NCBI GenBank assembly: GCA_910587365.1
Contig: CAJUKJ010000003.1
Span: forward strand, 62,001 to 126,000
DNA length: 64,000 nucleotides
Direction: 5' to 3'
DNA from: an uncultured Christensenellaceae bacterium
GTDB taxonomy: Bacteria > Bacillota > Clostridia > Christensenellales > Borkfalkiaceae
The notes below the pieces were generated by a model, which was given only the letters and a program-made list of their open reading frames with translations, was not told where the DNA came from and ran no database searches. Position numbers and translations under genes: made by a program. Numbering within the stretch: position 1 is the first letter of the stretch; each line of letters starts with the position of its first letter. Positions 14,386 through 24,903 of the stretch are shown piece after piece.

Positions 14386-17200
14386 AGTTAAGAATATCTT
14401 TTAAGAATTGTCCGGTATAGCTTTTACTGCACTTTGCCACGTCTTCGGGAGAACCGAACGTGACTACCGTGCCGCCTTTATCCCCGCCCTCGGGACCTAA
14501 ATCTATAATCCAGTCCGCCGTTTTTATAACGTCTAAATTATGTTCGATGACGAGTACGGTGTTACCCGCGCTTCTAAGCTTGGAAATTATTTTTACAAGC
14601 TTATCCACGTCAAAGCTATGAAGTCCCGTTGTCGGCTCGTCGAGTATATAGAAGGTTTTGCCCGTACCGCGTTTTGAAAGCTCGGTTGCGAGCTTGACGC
14701 GTTGGGCTTCGCCGCCCGATAAAGTAGTTGCACTTTGACCGAGTTTGATATATCCGAGTCCCACGTCGCATAGCGTAGATAATTTATTGTAAATACTTGA
14801 CACGGGTTTAAAAAATTCCGCAGCCTCTTCAACCGTCATTTCTAAAACGTCGGCAATGCTTTTGCCCTTATACCTGACTTCAAGCGTTTCCCTGTTGTAC
14901 CTTTTTCCTCCGCACACCTCGCACGGCACGTAAATGTCGGGCAAGAAGTGCATTGCAATCTGGATTATACCGTCGCCCTGGCAATGCTCGCACCTGCCCC
15001 CCGCGACATTGAAGGAAAATCTTCCGCTCTTATACCCCCTCTCCTTTGCGTCGGGAGTTGCGGCAAACAGGTCGCGAATCATCGTAAATACTCCCGTATA
15101 AGTTGCAGGGTTACTTCTCGGAGTTCTGCCTATCGGTTGCTGGTCTATCGCTATTACCTTGTCAAAATAGTCCAACCCTTCAAATGACTGCGCATTGCCC
15201 AAAAGCTGGCGCGCGCCATTTAAATTGTTGGCAAGGTAAGGATAGACTATTTCATTGACAAAGCTTGATTTGCCGCTGCCCGAAACACCCGTCACTGCGG
15301 TTATAAGCCCCACCGGAATTTCAACGGAAATATTTTTAAGGTTGTTCTGCTTACACCCGTAAACTTTAAGCCATCTTCCGTCGGGCTTAACGCGCATTTC
15401 GGGAACTTCTATTTTGCGTCTGCCTGCAAGGAAGTCGCCCGTTATGGAACGAGGTTCGTTCATAATATCTTCCATAGACCCGCAGGCTACCACTTCCCCG
15501 CCGTGGACGCCAGCCATAGGTCCGATATCAACTAAATAGTCCGCAGCGCGCATTGTGTCCTCGTCGTGTTCTACGACTATAAGGGTATTTCCCAAATCCC
15601 TTAACCCTAAAAGAGAATTCAACAGCTTCTGATTATCGCGCTGGTGCAGTCCTATGCTCGGCTCGTCGAGAATATATAGAACACCCGAAAGCGCGCTGCC
15701 TATCTGTGTTGCAAGACGGATACGCTGACTTTCTCCGCCTGACAGGGTAGCCGCACTGCGTGAAAGAGTTAAGTAACCGAGTCCGACGTTCCGCAAAAAG
15801 CTTAGTCTGCTGTTTATTTCCTTTATGATACTGTCGGCAATGAGATGCTCGGTTTTACCGAAAAAATCAAAATCGGTAAATTCCGCCAAATCATCCACCG
15901 CCATATCACACACTTCCATTATGTTTTTACCGCCGACCGTAACGGCAAGTGCTTCTTTTTTAAGCCTTTTACCTTTACAGCACGGGCAGTCTGATGTTCG
16001 CATATAGCGTTCAATATCCCATTTAACACCCTCGGACGAGGTTTGGTTGTATCTGCGCTGCAAATTAGTCACAAAACCTTCCCACGCCGTTTTGTAGCTA
16101 CCAGAAAAGCGGTAAGCATTATATTCGAGGTCGATTTTTTCGCCGCCGTTGCCGTACATAAGGATATTGTAAACCTCTTTCGGCAATTCAATTACTGGAA
16201 CGTCAAGCGAAAAGTTATAAACCTTGGAAAGAGAACTCAGATACATCTGCGTCATCGACGAAGAATCGAGGTTCCAGCCGCTTATTTTAATTGCCCCGTC
16301 ACGAAGCGATTTACTTTTATCGGGACAGATAAGGTCAGGGTCAACTACCTGTTTAAAGCCAAGACCCGAACATTCGGGACACGCCCCCCAAGGCGTGTTA
16401 AATGAGAACAAACGCGGCTCGATTTCCTCTATGGAAATTCCGCACTCGGGACAGGCGTAGTTTGAAGAATATAACTCTTCCTTGCCGTCGCTGTCGATAA
16501 TAACAAGCCCGTCGGCAAGTTTAAGCGCGCCTTCAAGACTGTCGGTAAGGCGTTTTAAAATGCCGTCTTTAATTACAAGCCTGTCAATGATTACGGAAAT
16601 ATTGTGGCGGATATTCTTTTCAAGATGAATTCCTTCCTGTAAGTCGTATATTATACCGTCAATTTTAACCCTGCCGTAACCGCTTTTTTTGTAGCCTGCA
16701 AGCTCTTTTACGAACTCGCCCTTCTTACCGCGAAAAACGGGTGCTTCCACCATAATCTTACTGCCCTCGGGCATAAGCATTACCCTATCGGCAATTTCAT
16801 CCACTGACTGGCGGCGGATTTCCCTGCCGCATTTGGGGCAATGAGGTATTCCCACACGCGCAAAAAGCAGACGGAAATAATCGTAAATTTCCGTAACGGT
16901 TCCTACGGTTGACCTTGGATTGTGTGAAGTGGTTTTCTGGTCAATAGAAATTGCAGGGGAAAGCCCGTCTATAAGCTCAACGTCGGGTTTGTCCATCTGA
17001 CCCAAAAACTGCCTTGCATAGGACGAAAGACTTTCGATATACCTTCTTTGTCCCTCCGCAAATATCGTATCGAACGCAAGCGTTGACTTGCCGCTGCCCG
17101 AAAGTCCCGTAAACACGGTAAGCGTGTTGCGGGGAATGTGGACGTCAATATTTTTTAAATTGTTTTCCTTTGCACCTTTAACGTGTATTTCTTCTTTCAT
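14384..17200 (-). CDS. uvrA: Excinuclease ABC subunit A
   Basis: UvrA is the damage-sensing ATPase of nucleotide excision repair, acting as a dimer with UvrB. The 938-aa protein has two ABC cassettes: Walker A GLSGSGKS near residue 34 and GVSGSGKS in the second half, each with an LSGGE signature. Zinc-finger cysteine pairs are present (CPKC, CPEC...CPEC, CEHC...CEVC). Its start overlaps the uvrB stop by 4 bp (ATGA), giving tight uvrB-uvrA coupling. Length is typical. Confidence 0.98.
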   Translation of the reverse strand: MKEEIHVKGAKENNLKNIDVHIPRNTLTVFTGLSGSGKSTLAFDTIFAEGQRRYIESLSSYARQFLGQMDKPDVELIDGLSPAISIDQKTTSHNPRSTVGTVTEIYDYFRLLFARVGIPHCPKCGREIRRQSVDEIADRVMLMPEGSKIMVEAPVFRGKKGEFVKELAGYKKSGYGRVKIDGIIYDLQEGIHLEKNIRHNISVIIDRLVIKDGILKRLTDSLEGALKLADGLVIIDSDGKEELYSSNYACPECGISIEEIEPRLFSFNTPWGACPECSGLGFKQVVDPDLICPDKSKSLRDGAIKISGWNLDSSSMTQMYLSSLSKVYNFSLDVPVIELPKEVYNILMYGNGGEKIDLEYNAYRFSGSYKTAWEGFVTNLQRRYNQTSSEGVKWDIERYMRTSDCPCCKGKRLKKEALAVTVGGKNIMEVCDMAVDDLAEFTDFDFFGKTEHLIADSIIKEINSRLSFLRNVGLGYLTLSRSAATLSGGESQRIRLATQIGSALSGVLYILDEPSIGLHQRDNQKLLNSLLGLRDLGNTLIVVEHDEDTMRAADYLVDIGPMAGVHGGEVVACGSMEDIMNEPRSITGDFLAGRRKIEVPEMRVKPDGRWLKVYGCKQNNLKNISVEIPVGLITAVTGVSGSGKSSFVNEIVYPYLANNLNGARQLLGNAQSFEGLDYFDKVIAIDQQPIGRTPRSNPATYTGVFTMIRDLFAATPDAKERGYKSGRFSFNVAGGRCEHCQGDGIIQIAMHFLPDIYVPCEVCGGKRYNRETLEVRYKGKSIADVLEMTVEEAAEFFKPVSSIYNKLSTLCDVGLGYIKLGQSATTLSGGEAQRVKLATELSKRGTGKTFYILDEPTTGLHSFDVDKLVKIISKLRSAGNTVLVIEHNLDVIKTADWIIDLGPEGGDKGGTVVTFGSPEDVAKCSKSYTGQFLKDILN

Positions 17201-19164
17201 TGCCTTTTACTTTTCAATAATTTTTTCTTTAACTCTGATATCGTATCGCGTATTTCAATTGCCTTTTCAAAGTCAAGCTGGGCGGAAGCCACCTTCATCA
17301 AAGCCTTTAACTTTTCGATTTCATTAGGAATATCTTTAAGCTTAACTTCGTCCGCAGACGATTTTTTACCCGTAATGCCGATTGTGTTTTTAACTTCCTT
17401 AACTATGGTTTTGGGAATAATGCCGTGTTCTTTATTATATTCGGTCTGGATTTTGCGGCGTCGCTCCGTTTCGCCGATTGCCCTTTTCATACTGCCCGTA
17501 ATTTCGTCGGCGTACATAATAACTCTGCCTTCGGCATTCCTTGCCGCTCTGCCTATCGTCTGGACGAGTGACGTTTCGCTTCTTAAAAAACCTTCTTTAT
17601 CGGCGTCGAGAATGGCAACGAGCTTGACTTCGGGCAAGTCGAGTCCTTCCCTTAAAAGGTTAATTCCGCAAAGAACGTCAAATTCGCCGCTTCTGAGACC
17701 GTTTATAATATCGATACGCTCCAATGCGTCTATATCGCTGTGCATATAGCGGACTTTGAGTCCGTGTTCCTTTAAATAATCGGTTAGGCTTTCCGCCATT
17801 CGCTTTGTAAGCGTAGTTACAAGCACCCTGCCGCCTTCCGCAACAACTTTGTTTGTTTCGCCCAAAAGGTCGTCAATCTGCCCTTTCGTGGGGCGGATAA
17901 GCACCTCCGGGTCGACAAGTCCCGTGGGGCGGATAAGCTGTTCTACCACGTTGCCTGCCTGCTCCATTTCGTAAGGGGCGGGCGTTGCGGAAACGCAAAT
18001 AAGCTGGGGAACACGCCTGTCAAATTCTTCAAAGGTCAAAGGGCGGTTATCGTAAGCGGACTGTAAGCGAAACCCGTAATTTACGAGATTGTCCTTCCTT
18101 GACCTGTCGCCGTGATACATTGCCCGTATCTGCGGTATCGTCATATGGCTTTCATCGATAAATACGAGAAACCTACCCGCAGGAAAATAATCCAAAAGCG
18201 TAAAAGAAGGTTCGCCGGGACTTCGTCCGTCAAAGTAACGGCTGTAATTTTCCACGCCCGTACAGTAGCCTATCTCCTTCATCATTTCAAGGTCATAAGT
18301 TGTGCGCTGTTCAAGTCTTTGCGCCTCTAACAGCTTACCGCTGTCCTGAAACGCCTTTACTTCGTCGTGCATATCCCGCTCTATCATCGAAAGCGCGTTC
18401 TGCATCTTATCCGAGCCGACTGCATACTGGCTTGCAGGGAATATTAAAACGTGTTTAAGCTCTGATATTATATTGCCTGTGAGTGCGTCCTCTTCGCAAA
18501 TTCTGTCTATCTCGTCGCCGAAAAATTCAACGCGTATAGCCACCTCGGAATTGCTTGCGGGAAATATTTCCACCGTATCCCCGCGCACGCGGAACGACGA
18601 ACGTTTAAAATCGATATCGCGCCTTGCATACTGGATTTCAACGAGTTTTCGAATGAGGGCGTCGCGCTCCATTTCCATGCCGGGGCGAAGAGAAATTGCA
18701 AGACGGAAATACTCTTCGGGTGCGCCTAAACCGTAGATACAGCTAACGGAAGCTACGACGATTACGTCATCTCTTTCGCCGAGTGAACTCGTTGCGGAAT
18801 TTCGCAATTTATCTATTTCATCGTTTAAGCTCATATCCTTTTCTATATAAGTATCGGTTGAAGGAATATAGCTTTCGGGCTGGTAGTAATCGTAATACGA
18901 TACGAAGTATTCGACGCGGTTATGGGGAAAAAATTCTTTAAATTCGTTGCAAAGCTGTGCCGCAAGCGTCTTGTTATGTGCGATTACCAAAGTCGGGCGG
19001 TTTACTTCCTTTATGACGTTTGCCATAGTAAACGTCTTGCCGCTGCCCGTAACGCCGACAAGCACCTGCGTGCGTATACCGTCAAGCACGCCCTCCGTCA
19101 GACTTTTAATTGCTTGCGGCTGGTCGCCCGTGGGATTAAATTTTGAATGCAACTCAAACTTCAT
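17197..19164 (-). CDS. uvrB: Excinuclease ABC subunit B
   Basis: UvrB is the helicase-like subunit that verifies lesions and hands DNA to UvrC. The 655-aa protein has Walker A GVTGSGKT (residues 37-44), the damage-binding hairpin [12 protein letters not shown], the helicase motif DESH, motif [11 protein letters not shown], and a C-terminal UVR helix pair ([13 protein letters not shown]...KAIEIRD). It is the first gene of uvrBA and has a perfect promoter with an SOS-box-like site between the -10 and the start codon. Confidence 0.98.
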   Translation of the reverse strand: MKFELHSKFNPTGDQPQAIKSLTEGVLDGIRTQVLVGVTGSGKTFTMANVIKEVNRPTLVIAHNKTLAAQLCNEFKEFFPHNRVEYFVSYYDYYQPESYIPSTDTYIEKDMSLNDEIDKLRNSATSSLGERDDVIVVASVSCIYGLGAPEEYFRLAISLRPGMEMERDALIRKLVEIQYARRDIDFKRSSFRVRGDTVEIFPASNSEVAIRVEFFGDEIDRICEEDALTGNIISELKHVLIFPASQYAVGSDKMQNALSMIERDMHDEVKAFQDSGKLLEAQRLEQRTTYDLEMMKEIGYCTGVENYSRYFDGRSPGEPSFTLLDYFPAGRFLVFIDESHMTIPQIRAMYHGDRSRKDNLVNYGFRLQSAYDNRPLTFEEFDRRVPQLICVSATPAPYEMEQAGNVVEQLIRPTGLVDPEVLIRPTKGQIDDLLGETNKVVAEGGRVLVTTLTKRMAESLTDYLKEHGLKVRYMHSDIDALERIDIINGLRSGEFDVLCGINLLREGLDLPEVKLVAILDADKEGFLRSETSLVQTIGRAARNAEGRVIMYADEITGSMKRAIGETERRRKIQTEYNKEHGIIPKTIVKEVKNTIGITGKKSSADEVKLKDIPNEIEKLKALMKVASAQLDFEKAIEIRDTISELKKKLLKSKRQ

Positions 19165-19226
19165 CAGTAAAAATTATATCCTATTAATTTAATATTTACA
19201 ACCTTAATTTCGTTTAACCATATTAT

Positions 19227-19269
19227 GAACGTATGTTTTAATTATAAGCAAAATATATAAGTTTGTCAA
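19227..19269 (-). promoter_or_regulatory. Promoter of uvrBA with LexA (SOS)-box-like operator
   Basis: On the minus strand TTGACA (19264-19269) and TATAAT (19241-19246) are 17 nt apart. Immediately after the -10 lies GAACGTATGTTT (19227-19238, read on the plus strand). It fits the Bacillota LexA consensus GAAC-RNRY-GTTY as I recall it, and its position over the transcription start suits repression. Confidence 0.7.
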
Positions 19270-19293
19270 ACAAATTTAAACCACGACTTAAAT

Positions 19294-19803
19294 TTATAAG
19301 TCGTGGTTTTTGCAAAGCGAATACATTTTCATATCTTCGACTACACCGCTTTTTATTGCGTTTTGCCTTAACGTGCCTTCAAATATAAAACCCGCTTTTT
19401 CAAGAACGCGGCAGGAAGCCGAATTTCTGGCAAAAGGGTCGGCATATAACCTTATAATATCGGTATTTTCAAATATGCTTTTACACAGCAACTGCAAAGC
19501 CCGTGTTGCAATTCCTTTACCCCATAATCCGTAAATTACGTAATAACCTACTTCCGCCGTGCGGCTATGAATATTTTGCTGCCGCGTTGCGGTAATGCAA
19601 CCTGCAAAACTTCCGTCAGCCGTGATGGCATACGCAAAGTTCGTGTCGGCGTCGGAGAGCATTGCGGAAATAAACTCCCGCGCGTGTTCAACCGTGTATG
19701 GGGAAGGCAAATCGCGGAGATTAGCCCTTATCCTTCTATCGCTTAACGCCACGGCAATATCTTCCGCAAATTTAAAGCCAAGCTTTTCTAATTTGATTTC
19801 CAT
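19294..19803 (-). CDS. GNAT-family N-acetyltransferase (RimJ/RimL-like)
   Basis: This 169-aa protein has the GNAT core: strand 4 with VGYYVIYGLWGKGIATRAL (acetyl-CoA loop R/Q-x-x-G-x-G/A variant, GKGIAT), an N-x-x-S-x-x-V-LEKAGF segment near the end, and EG-T-RQ/N typical of RimJ/RimL relatives. It transfers an acetyl group to an amine; the substrate is unknown. It begins 3 bp after the histidine kinase stop codon, so it is probably the last gene of that operon. A hairpin (about 19276-19310) overlaps its 3' end and likely terminates it. Confidence 0.85.
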   Translation of the reverse strand: MEIKLEKLGFKFAEDIAVALSDRRIRANLRDLPSPYTVEHAREFISAMLSDADTNFAYAITADGSFAGCITATRQQNIHSRTAEVGYYVIYGLWGKGIATRALQLLCKSIFENTDIIRLYADPFARNSASCRVLEKAGFIFEGTLRQNAIKSGVVEDMKMYSLCKNHDL

Positions 19804-19806
19804 AAT

Positions 19807-21234
19807 TTACTCCACATCTATTTCGGCAGGAACCGACGGAAAGTCAACCCAGAAGGTTGAACCATTGCCAAGCTCCGACTCTACGCCGAAGTCGAAAGAA
19901 TGATTTTGCAATATTATTTTTACTATGTTAAGTCCAAGACCCGTTCCCTTTACGGGGCGGGAATGGGTTTCGCGCGAGCGATAATATCTGTTCCAGATTT
20001 CAGGCAAATCTTCCTTTGCTATACCTTTACCCGTATCCCTTATTTTAAGCTTTATCCTGTCGCCGTCAAGACTGCTTTTCAAGCTGATAAAGACGGTTTT
20101 GTCTTCGCCCGTATAATTTACCGCATTGCCGAGAAGATTGTAAATGACCTGACCTATTTTTTCCTCGTCAGCACGGGTGTATAGGTTGGCGTCCACGTCA
20201 ACCATTATTTTATAACCCTGAGTTTCCTGCAAGTACTCGAATTTGTTTATTATACCGTATAAAAATTCGGTAAAATTGAACACCTTACAATTAATTTCGT
20301 TAATACCCGAAGTCAATTTGGAAACGTTTAAAACGTCGTTGACAAGTCCCGTAAGCCTGTCCGCCTCGTCAATTATAACTTGTAGATGCTTGTCGCGCTT
20401 TTGCGGGTTGTCGCCAGAAATTTCCCGTATCATCGAGGCGTAAGCCTTTATCATTGTAAGCGGGGTTTTTAAATCGTGTGAAACGTTTGCAAGCAATTCG
20501 CGCTGGAAGCTGTCGCTCTTTTTTACCTCGTCGCGGACGGAATTTAACGTGTCCGAAAGTACCGCAAGCTCTTTATATTCCGAGTTGGTAAAGTTAACGT
20601 TGAAGTCTCCCTTTGAAAAGCGTTCGGCTGTGGCGGAAAGATTTTTAATTCCCGAAGACAGCCGTTGCGATACACTGTATGAAAAGAGTGCGGCGGCAAG
20701 AAGCACGAATATTCCTACAAGTATAAAATAAACAAGAAGAATATTCCTTGTACCGTTTATTATCTTCAAGGAATAGTTTGCAAATAAGTAACTTCCCCCG
20801 TGATAATCTATAACGGAAACATAATTAAGACTGTTGTTCTTTGAATATAATAGCGAACTGCCGCCAAAATCTTTAAACTGCTCTTTTATATAGCTTATTT
20901 CGTCTGCATAATTTTCATTTAAGCTGTCGTCAAAAGGCAAAAGCACTTCTCCGCCCTGCGATAAAACGACAACGTTTATACCTTCCTGTCTATATCTGCG
21001 CAAATAACCCGAAACAGCGAAATCGTCGTTTGCGGTCATAAACGTTGCGACCTCGCCGCCTATTCCCGTCAATCTGTTGCGGGCGTGCGATTCGAGCGAG
21101 CTGCTGACAACCATAAAGAATATCACTTCAACAAGAAGGATAAGCAATGAGGCAAGCAGAATGAAATACTTCATCAGCACATAATTTATGCTTTTAAGAG
21201 ATTTTAGTTTTATCTGCGGTTTTTTAAACTTCAA
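19807..21234 (-). CDS. Sensor histidine kinase (HAMP-containing)
   Basis: This 475-aa membrane kinase has a short cytoplasmic N-terminus, TM1 (about residues 24-46), an extracellular sensor domain of about 120 residues, TM2 (about 165-187), a HAMP linker, a HisKA domain with the phospho-acceptor in NVSHDLKTPLTM, and a HATPase domain with NLLGNAVNYT (N box), DTGKGI (G1) and GTGLGLNI (G2). It is paired with the OmpR-type regulator upstream, overlapping it by 11 bp. The signal is not evident from sequence. Confidence 0.93.
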   Translation of the reverse strand: MKFKKPQIKLKSLKSINYVLMKYFILLASLLILLVEVIFFMVVSSSLESHARNRLTGIGGEVATFMTANDDFAVSGYLRRYRQEGINVVVLSQGGEVLLPFDDSLNENYADEISYIKEQFKDFGGSSLLYSKNNSLNYVSVIDYHGGSYLFANYSLKIINGTRNILLVYFILVGIFVLLAAALFSYSVSQRLSSGIKNLSATAERFSKGDFNVNFTNSEYKELAVLSDTLNSVRDEVKKSDSFQRELLANVSHDLKTPLTMIKAYASMIREISGDNPQKRDKHLQVIIDEADRLTGLVNDVLNVSKLTSGINEINCKVFNFTEFLYGIINKFEYLQETQGYKIMVDVDANLYTRADEEKIGQVIYNLLGNAVNYTGEDKTVFISLKSSLDGDRIKLKIRDTGKGIAKEDLPEIWNRYYRSRETHSRPVKGTGLGLNIVKIILQNHSFDFGVESELGNGSTFWVDFPSVPAEIDVE

Positions 21235-21889
21235 ATTTGTATCCTAAGCCTCTTAAAGTAACTATAAATTTTCTATACTGTTTAAGATTGGAACGGAGCA
21301 TTTTTATATGCGTATCAACCGTTCTGTCATCGCCGTAAAAATCAAAACCCCACACGTCCATTAAAAGCTTTTCACGCGTGAGTGCGATTCCCTTGTTTTT
21401 GACCAAATAAAATAGAATTTCATATTCCTTGGGCGTAAGCTCTGCCTTTTCCCCGTCCACATAAACGTTGCGACCTGCCATATCTATCGTAAGTCCTTCA
21501 AAAGTTACGACGTCTTTATGTGCTTCCTCGCCGTTTTTACGTTTTAACACCGCGTTAATGCGCGCCATTACTTCCTTAGGAGAGAAAGGCTTGGTAACAT
21601 AATCGTCCGCCCCTATTTCAAAGCCGAAAAGCTTATCGTACTCCTCGCCCCTTGCCGAAAGCATTATTACGGGAACGTCCTTTATCTTTTTGATTTCCTT
21701 AACGGCGGAAAAACCGTCAAGACGCGGCATCATTACGTCCATTAATATTATATCGTAATCGGATTCGCGGCACATCATTACAGCCTGCATACCGTCGGCG
21801 GCTTCAAAGGCTTCTCCTCCCTCGAATTCAACGTACTCTTTCAGTACTCCGCGTATCATTTCTTCATCGTCAACAATAAGTACTTTCAT
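21224..21889 (-). CDS. OmpR-family response regulator
   Basis: The 221-aa protein has a receiver domain (acidic pair D7-D8, phospho-acceptor D51 in LMDVMMP, conserved Lys in the KPFSPKE segment) and a winged-helix DNA-binding domain with the LTPKEYEILFYLVKNKG and RTVDTHIKMLR signatures. The ATG at 21889 is preferred because AAGGAGG precedes it; an in-frame start 57 bp upstream lacks one and lengthens the protein beyond the family norm. First gene of the regulator-kinase-acetyltransferase operon. Confidence 0.95.
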   Translation of the reverse strand: MKVLIVDDEEMIRGVLKEYVEFEGGEAFEAADGMQAVMMCRESDYDIILMDVMMPRLDGFSAVKEIKKIKDVPVIMLSARGEEYDKLFGFEIGADDYVTKPFSPKEVMARINAVLKRKNGEEAHKDVVTFEGLTIDMAGRNVYVDGEKAELTPKEYEILFYLVKNKGIALTREKLLMDVWGFDFYGDDRTVDTHIKMLRSNLKQYRKFIVTLRGLGYKFEV

Positions 21890-22014
21890 AAAGTCCTCCT
21901 TATATCTATAATAAACCGAAAATTTAAACCTTAGTTTATACCGCAATGAAATGTATGTGAAATTTTTAATTATTTTAACACATATAAATTTTTAAGTCAA
22001 TAACGGTAAAAAAG

Positions 22015-22070
22015 TTGACACGCAAGTAAAACTGAATTATAATACCAACATAAACATTTGTTTATGTTGG
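22015..22070 (+). promoter_or_regulatory. Promoter of the radical-SAM/DUF4130 operon with 26-bp palindromic operator
   Basis: TTGACA (22015-22020) and TATAAT (22038-22043) are separated by 17 nt. A perfect inverted repeat follows at once: 11-bp arms 22045-22055 (CCAACATAAAC) and 22060-22070 with a 4-bp centre. Its core AAACATTTGTTT (22052-22063) resembles the SOS-like site at uvrB (AAACATACGTTC on the same relative strand), in the same place relative to the -10. Confidence 0.75.
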
Positions 22071-22078
22071 GTAATTTT

Positions 22079-23335
22079 ATGATTGACGAGGAAAAACTTG
22101 AAATTTTGACAGAAAGTGCAAAGTACGACGTTTCCTGCTCCTCTTCGGGGTCGCGCAGGACAAATAAGTCGGGCGGTATAGGCAACGGCTCGGTAGGCGG
22201 GATATGCCATTCATTTACTCCCGACGGAAGATGTATTTCGCTTTTGAAAATTCTTATGAGCAACGAATGCTTATATGACTGCGAGTACTGCCCGAACAGA
22301 CGAAGCGCGGACGTGCCACGCGCAAGACTTACCCCCGACGAGGTTTGTGAGCTTGTAATTAACTTCTATAAAAGAAATTATATCGAGGGACTGTTTCTCT
22401 CCTCCGCCGTTTTCGACAGCCCAGACAAGACTATGGAGCTGCTTACGGAAACGGTTGTAAAGCTTAGAAAAGTATATAACTTCAACGGTTATATACATCT
22501 TAAAGGTATTCCGCACGCAGACGGGGCAATAGTAATGAAAGCGGCAAAGACCGTTGACAGAATGAGCTATAACGTGGAGCTGCCGAGCGAGCAATCTTTA
22601 AAGCTGCTTGCCCCGCAGAAAACCAAACAAAGCCTGCTTTTGCCTATGAAAAGCCTTAACGAAGCTATACAATACGATAAGCTTAATAAAATCAGACACG
22701 GAAAAGTTTTACCTGCCGGACAGACGACGCAGATGATTATAGGGGCGTCGCCTGAGAGCGACGGGCGCATTTTAAAGCTAAGCGAAGCTTTATACAGAAA
22801 TATGAACCTGAAACGCGTTTACTACTCCTCTTATATACCCGTTGTAAAAAGCAGTAAACTGCCCGACGTCGGCGCGGGACTTTTAAGGGAGCATAGACTG
22901 TACCAAGCGGACTGGCTTATCAGATATTACGGTTTTAGTGTAAACGAAATATGCGACGAGCAGGAAAATCTTCCGCAGGAGTACGACCCTAAGTGCGCCT
23001 GGGCTTTGCGCAATATGCACCTGTTCCCCGTTGAAATAAATACCGCGCCATTGGAAACGCTGTTAAGAGTACCCGGAATAGGAGCGAAAAGCGCGTACAG
23101 AATAACCGAAGCGAGAAAATTTTCAAAATTAGATTTTGATAATCTTGCAAAAATGCGCATAGTATTAAAGAGAGCTAAGCACTTTATAACGTGCAAAGGC
23201 AAATTTTACGGCTCGGACAGCTTTGCGCAAGTTAAGACCGCACTGCTTATTGCGGGTTCAAACGAAGTAAACGAACAGCTTACAATGTTTTCCGAAACCT
23301 CTACCGCCCTTTCCGCTCTCACAGGCGAAATATAG
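22079..23335 (+). CDS. Putative DNA modification/repair radical SAM protein (rSAM_link_UDG type)
   Basis: This 418-aa protein has the radical SAM cysteine cluster CLYDCEYC (CxxxCxxC) about 60 residues in, after a Ser/Gly-rich N-terminus (DVSCSSSGSRRTNK), and a C-terminal helix-hairpin-helix-like DNA-binding segment (LLRVPGIGAKSAYRITEAR). This matches the family described as a radical SAM protein linked to uracil-DNA-glycosylase-like genes. Its chemistry is not known. The ATG at 22079 is preferred; two earlier in-frame starts (22058, 22064) fall inside the palindromic operator. The next gene, 24 bp on, encodes its usual partner. Confidence 0.85.
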   Translation: MIDEEKLEILTESAKYDVSCSSSGSRRTNKSGGIGNGSVGGICHSFTPDGRCISLLKILMSNECLYDCEYCPNRRSADVPRARLTPDEVCELVINFYKRNYIEGLFLSSAVFDSPDKTMELLTETVVKLRKVYNFNGYIHLKGIPHADGAIVMKAAKTVDRMSYNVELPSEQSLKLLAPQKTKQSLLLPMKSLNEAIQYDKLNKIRHGKVLPAGQTTQMIIGASPESDGRILKLSEALYRNMNLKRVYYSSYIPVVKSSKLPDVGAGLLREHRLYQADWLIRYYGFSVNEICDEQENLPQEYDPKCAWALRNMHLFPVEINTAPLETLLRVPGIGAKSAYRITEARKFSKLDFDNLAKMRIVLKRAKHFITCKGKFYGSDSFAQVKTALLIAGSNEVNEQLTMFSETSTALSALTGEI

Positions 23336-23359
23336 TTTCAGCCTCTACGGAGGAATATG

Positions 23360-24085
23360 ATGAAAATTTTTATTACCGACGGAACGCCGTCAACGTTTTT
23401 CACTGCGGTGTTCGACGCATTCCGCGAGAAAGAATGCGTTATAACGTCTGACCGACAAGTCCAATTATCGTTTGACAGCGAGGTAATACGCGTTGGATGC
23501 GACGAACAAAAATGCGAACGCGTGCGGAACGGAATTGCAAAATACGACAGGCTTGCCGAGGAAGAAATCGCGCTTGCCCTAAGAAGTTGCGACCCGCTTA
23601 AAGAACAGACGGCATTTGAATACATCAGAAAACTGATGAACGTGAAAGCACCCGTAAGAAAAATGCTTAACGCCCCCGAAGTTATTGAATTTAACGATAT
23701 AGTATACAAGGTTACTGGCGAGACGCACAGGCTTAAAGGGTTTTTAAGATTTATGGAAAACAGCGCGGGTGTGCTTTACGCCCCCTATTCCCCAGACAAC
23801 AACATTACCGATCTTTTAATGGAACACTTTGCCGAAAGACTGAAATCGGAAAAGTTTGTAATCCACGACTTAAAACGCAAAATTGCAGGTATGTACGACG
23901 GAAACGAATGGATAATGGGCTACGCGGGCGAGGCGGAAGTTTATCTTTCCGAATACGAACGCACTTTTGAGAACCTTTGGAAGAAGTATTATAATTCGGT
24001 AAATATAAAAGAACGACCGCACGAAAAACAGATGAAAGGTTATATGCCCGTGAGGTATTGGAAATTTTTACCCGAAAAAAATTGA
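23360..24085 (+). CDS. DUF4130 protein, partner of the radical SAM repair protein
   Basis: This about 241-aa protein starts MKIFITDGTPSTFFTAVFDAF, typical of the DUF4130 'probable DNA metabolism protein' family found next to the radical SAM protein above; some relatives are fused to uracil-DNA glycosylase domains, which is absent here. The C-terminal region contains HFAERLKSEKFVIHDLKRKIAGMYDG, another family landmark. Of two adjacent ATGs, the second (23360) is better spaced from GGAGG. Operon position, shared promoter and the SOS-like operator suggest a DNA-damage role (inference). Confidence 0.82.
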   Translation: MKIFITDGTPSTFFTAVFDAFREKECVITSDRQVQLSFDSEVIRVGCDEQKCERVRNGIAKYDRLAEEEIALALRSCDPLKEQTAFEYIRKLMNVKAPVRKMLNAPEVIEFNDIVYKVTGETHRLKGFLRFMENSAGVLYAPYSPDNNITDLLMEHFAERLKSEKFVIHDLKRKIAGMYDGNEWIMGYAGEAEVYLSEYERTFENLWKKYYNSVNIKERPHEKQMKGYMPVRYWKFLPEKN

Positions 24086-24088
24086 AAA

Positions 24089-24115
24089 GGCGGACTTGCA
24101 AGTCCGCCGCTTTTT
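24089..24115. terminator. Bidirectional terminator after the radical-SAM operon
   Basis: The 20-bp self-complementary stem GGCGGACTTGCAAGTCCGCC is followed by T5, and by TTTTC on the other strand, between two convergent genes. Confidence 0.85.
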
Positions 24116-24118
24116 GAT

Positions 24119-24811
24119 TTATTTGTTTTTATGGACTATAATTTCAACAATCATTGAAATTACCCAACAGGCAAACGCGCCGACGACAAGCAATATCCAC
24201 ATTGGATGCCATAAATTGAGTATTGCACCCAAAAGAAGATATACGATAATGCAGGACAGCATAACCAAACCGCATACGCAGCCCGTAAACGGATTTTCGC
24301 CGCGGGCTATTTTATCTTTCCTCTTTTTGGCGTTGCATAGGTCTAATATTATGCCTACAATTCCGCAGGACATTGTGCTGACGGGAAGAATTACCCAATA
24401 CGGATGCCAGATACCCGTAATAATACCAACCAATAGAAACGAAACTATACCGCCGAAAGCTATGGTTGCGCATACTGCGCCCTGAATTTTTTCCGCAAAC
24501 GTTTGAACTTCGTCCTTTCCGCGTTTAAACAAATAGTCTTTTATTTTCATATCGCTTACTTTTTCGGTATCGCGCTCCGCACCGTCTTCAACTCCGTCAA
24601 GCCGCTCCGCCCTCTTTCCGTCCAGCAGCTCGTCTACCGAAACGCCGAAAATGCGTGCGATGGGTATAAGCAAAGACGTTTCAGGCATAGCTTCACCCGT
24701 TTCCCATTTTGAAACCGCTTTATTTGTTACACCCAAAAGCTGCGCAAGCTCTGCTTGCGTCATTCCCTTGTCCTTCCTGAGCGCGTAAAGAAATTCTCCG
24801 AAATTTTCCAT
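24119..24811 (-). CDS. XRE-family regulator with C-terminal membrane domain
   Basis: The 230-aa protein has an N-terminal Cro/CI helix-turn-helix (TQAELAQLLGVTNKAVSKWE, residues about 18-37) and a C-terminal half with four hydrophobic segments arranged as two similar pairs (GIIT-GIWHPYWVILPVS and GAILNLWHPMWILLVVG), linked by a polar stretch. Such membrane-tethered XRE proteins are common in Clostridia; their signal is unknown. The start has a good AGGAGG site. It stands alone, with terminators on both sides. Confidence 0.85.
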   Translation of the reverse strand: MENFGEFLYALRKDKGMTQAELAQLLGVTNKAVSKWETGEAMPETSLLIPIARIFGVSVDELLDGKRAERLDGVEDGAERDTEKVSDMKIKDYLFKRGKDEVQTFAEKIQGAVCATIAFGGIVSFLLVGIITGIWHPYWVILPVSTMSCGIVGIILDLCNAKKRKDKIARGENPFTGCVCGLVMLSCIIVYLLLGAILNLWHPMWILLVVGAFACWVISMIVEIIVHKNK

Positions 24812-24903
24812 ATATCCTCCTTTTTGGTATTATTCTATCTTTTTTTATCCGTGTTTACAATAGAATATTGTCGAATATAAGTAGAACTATTAAAATACAA
24901 GGT

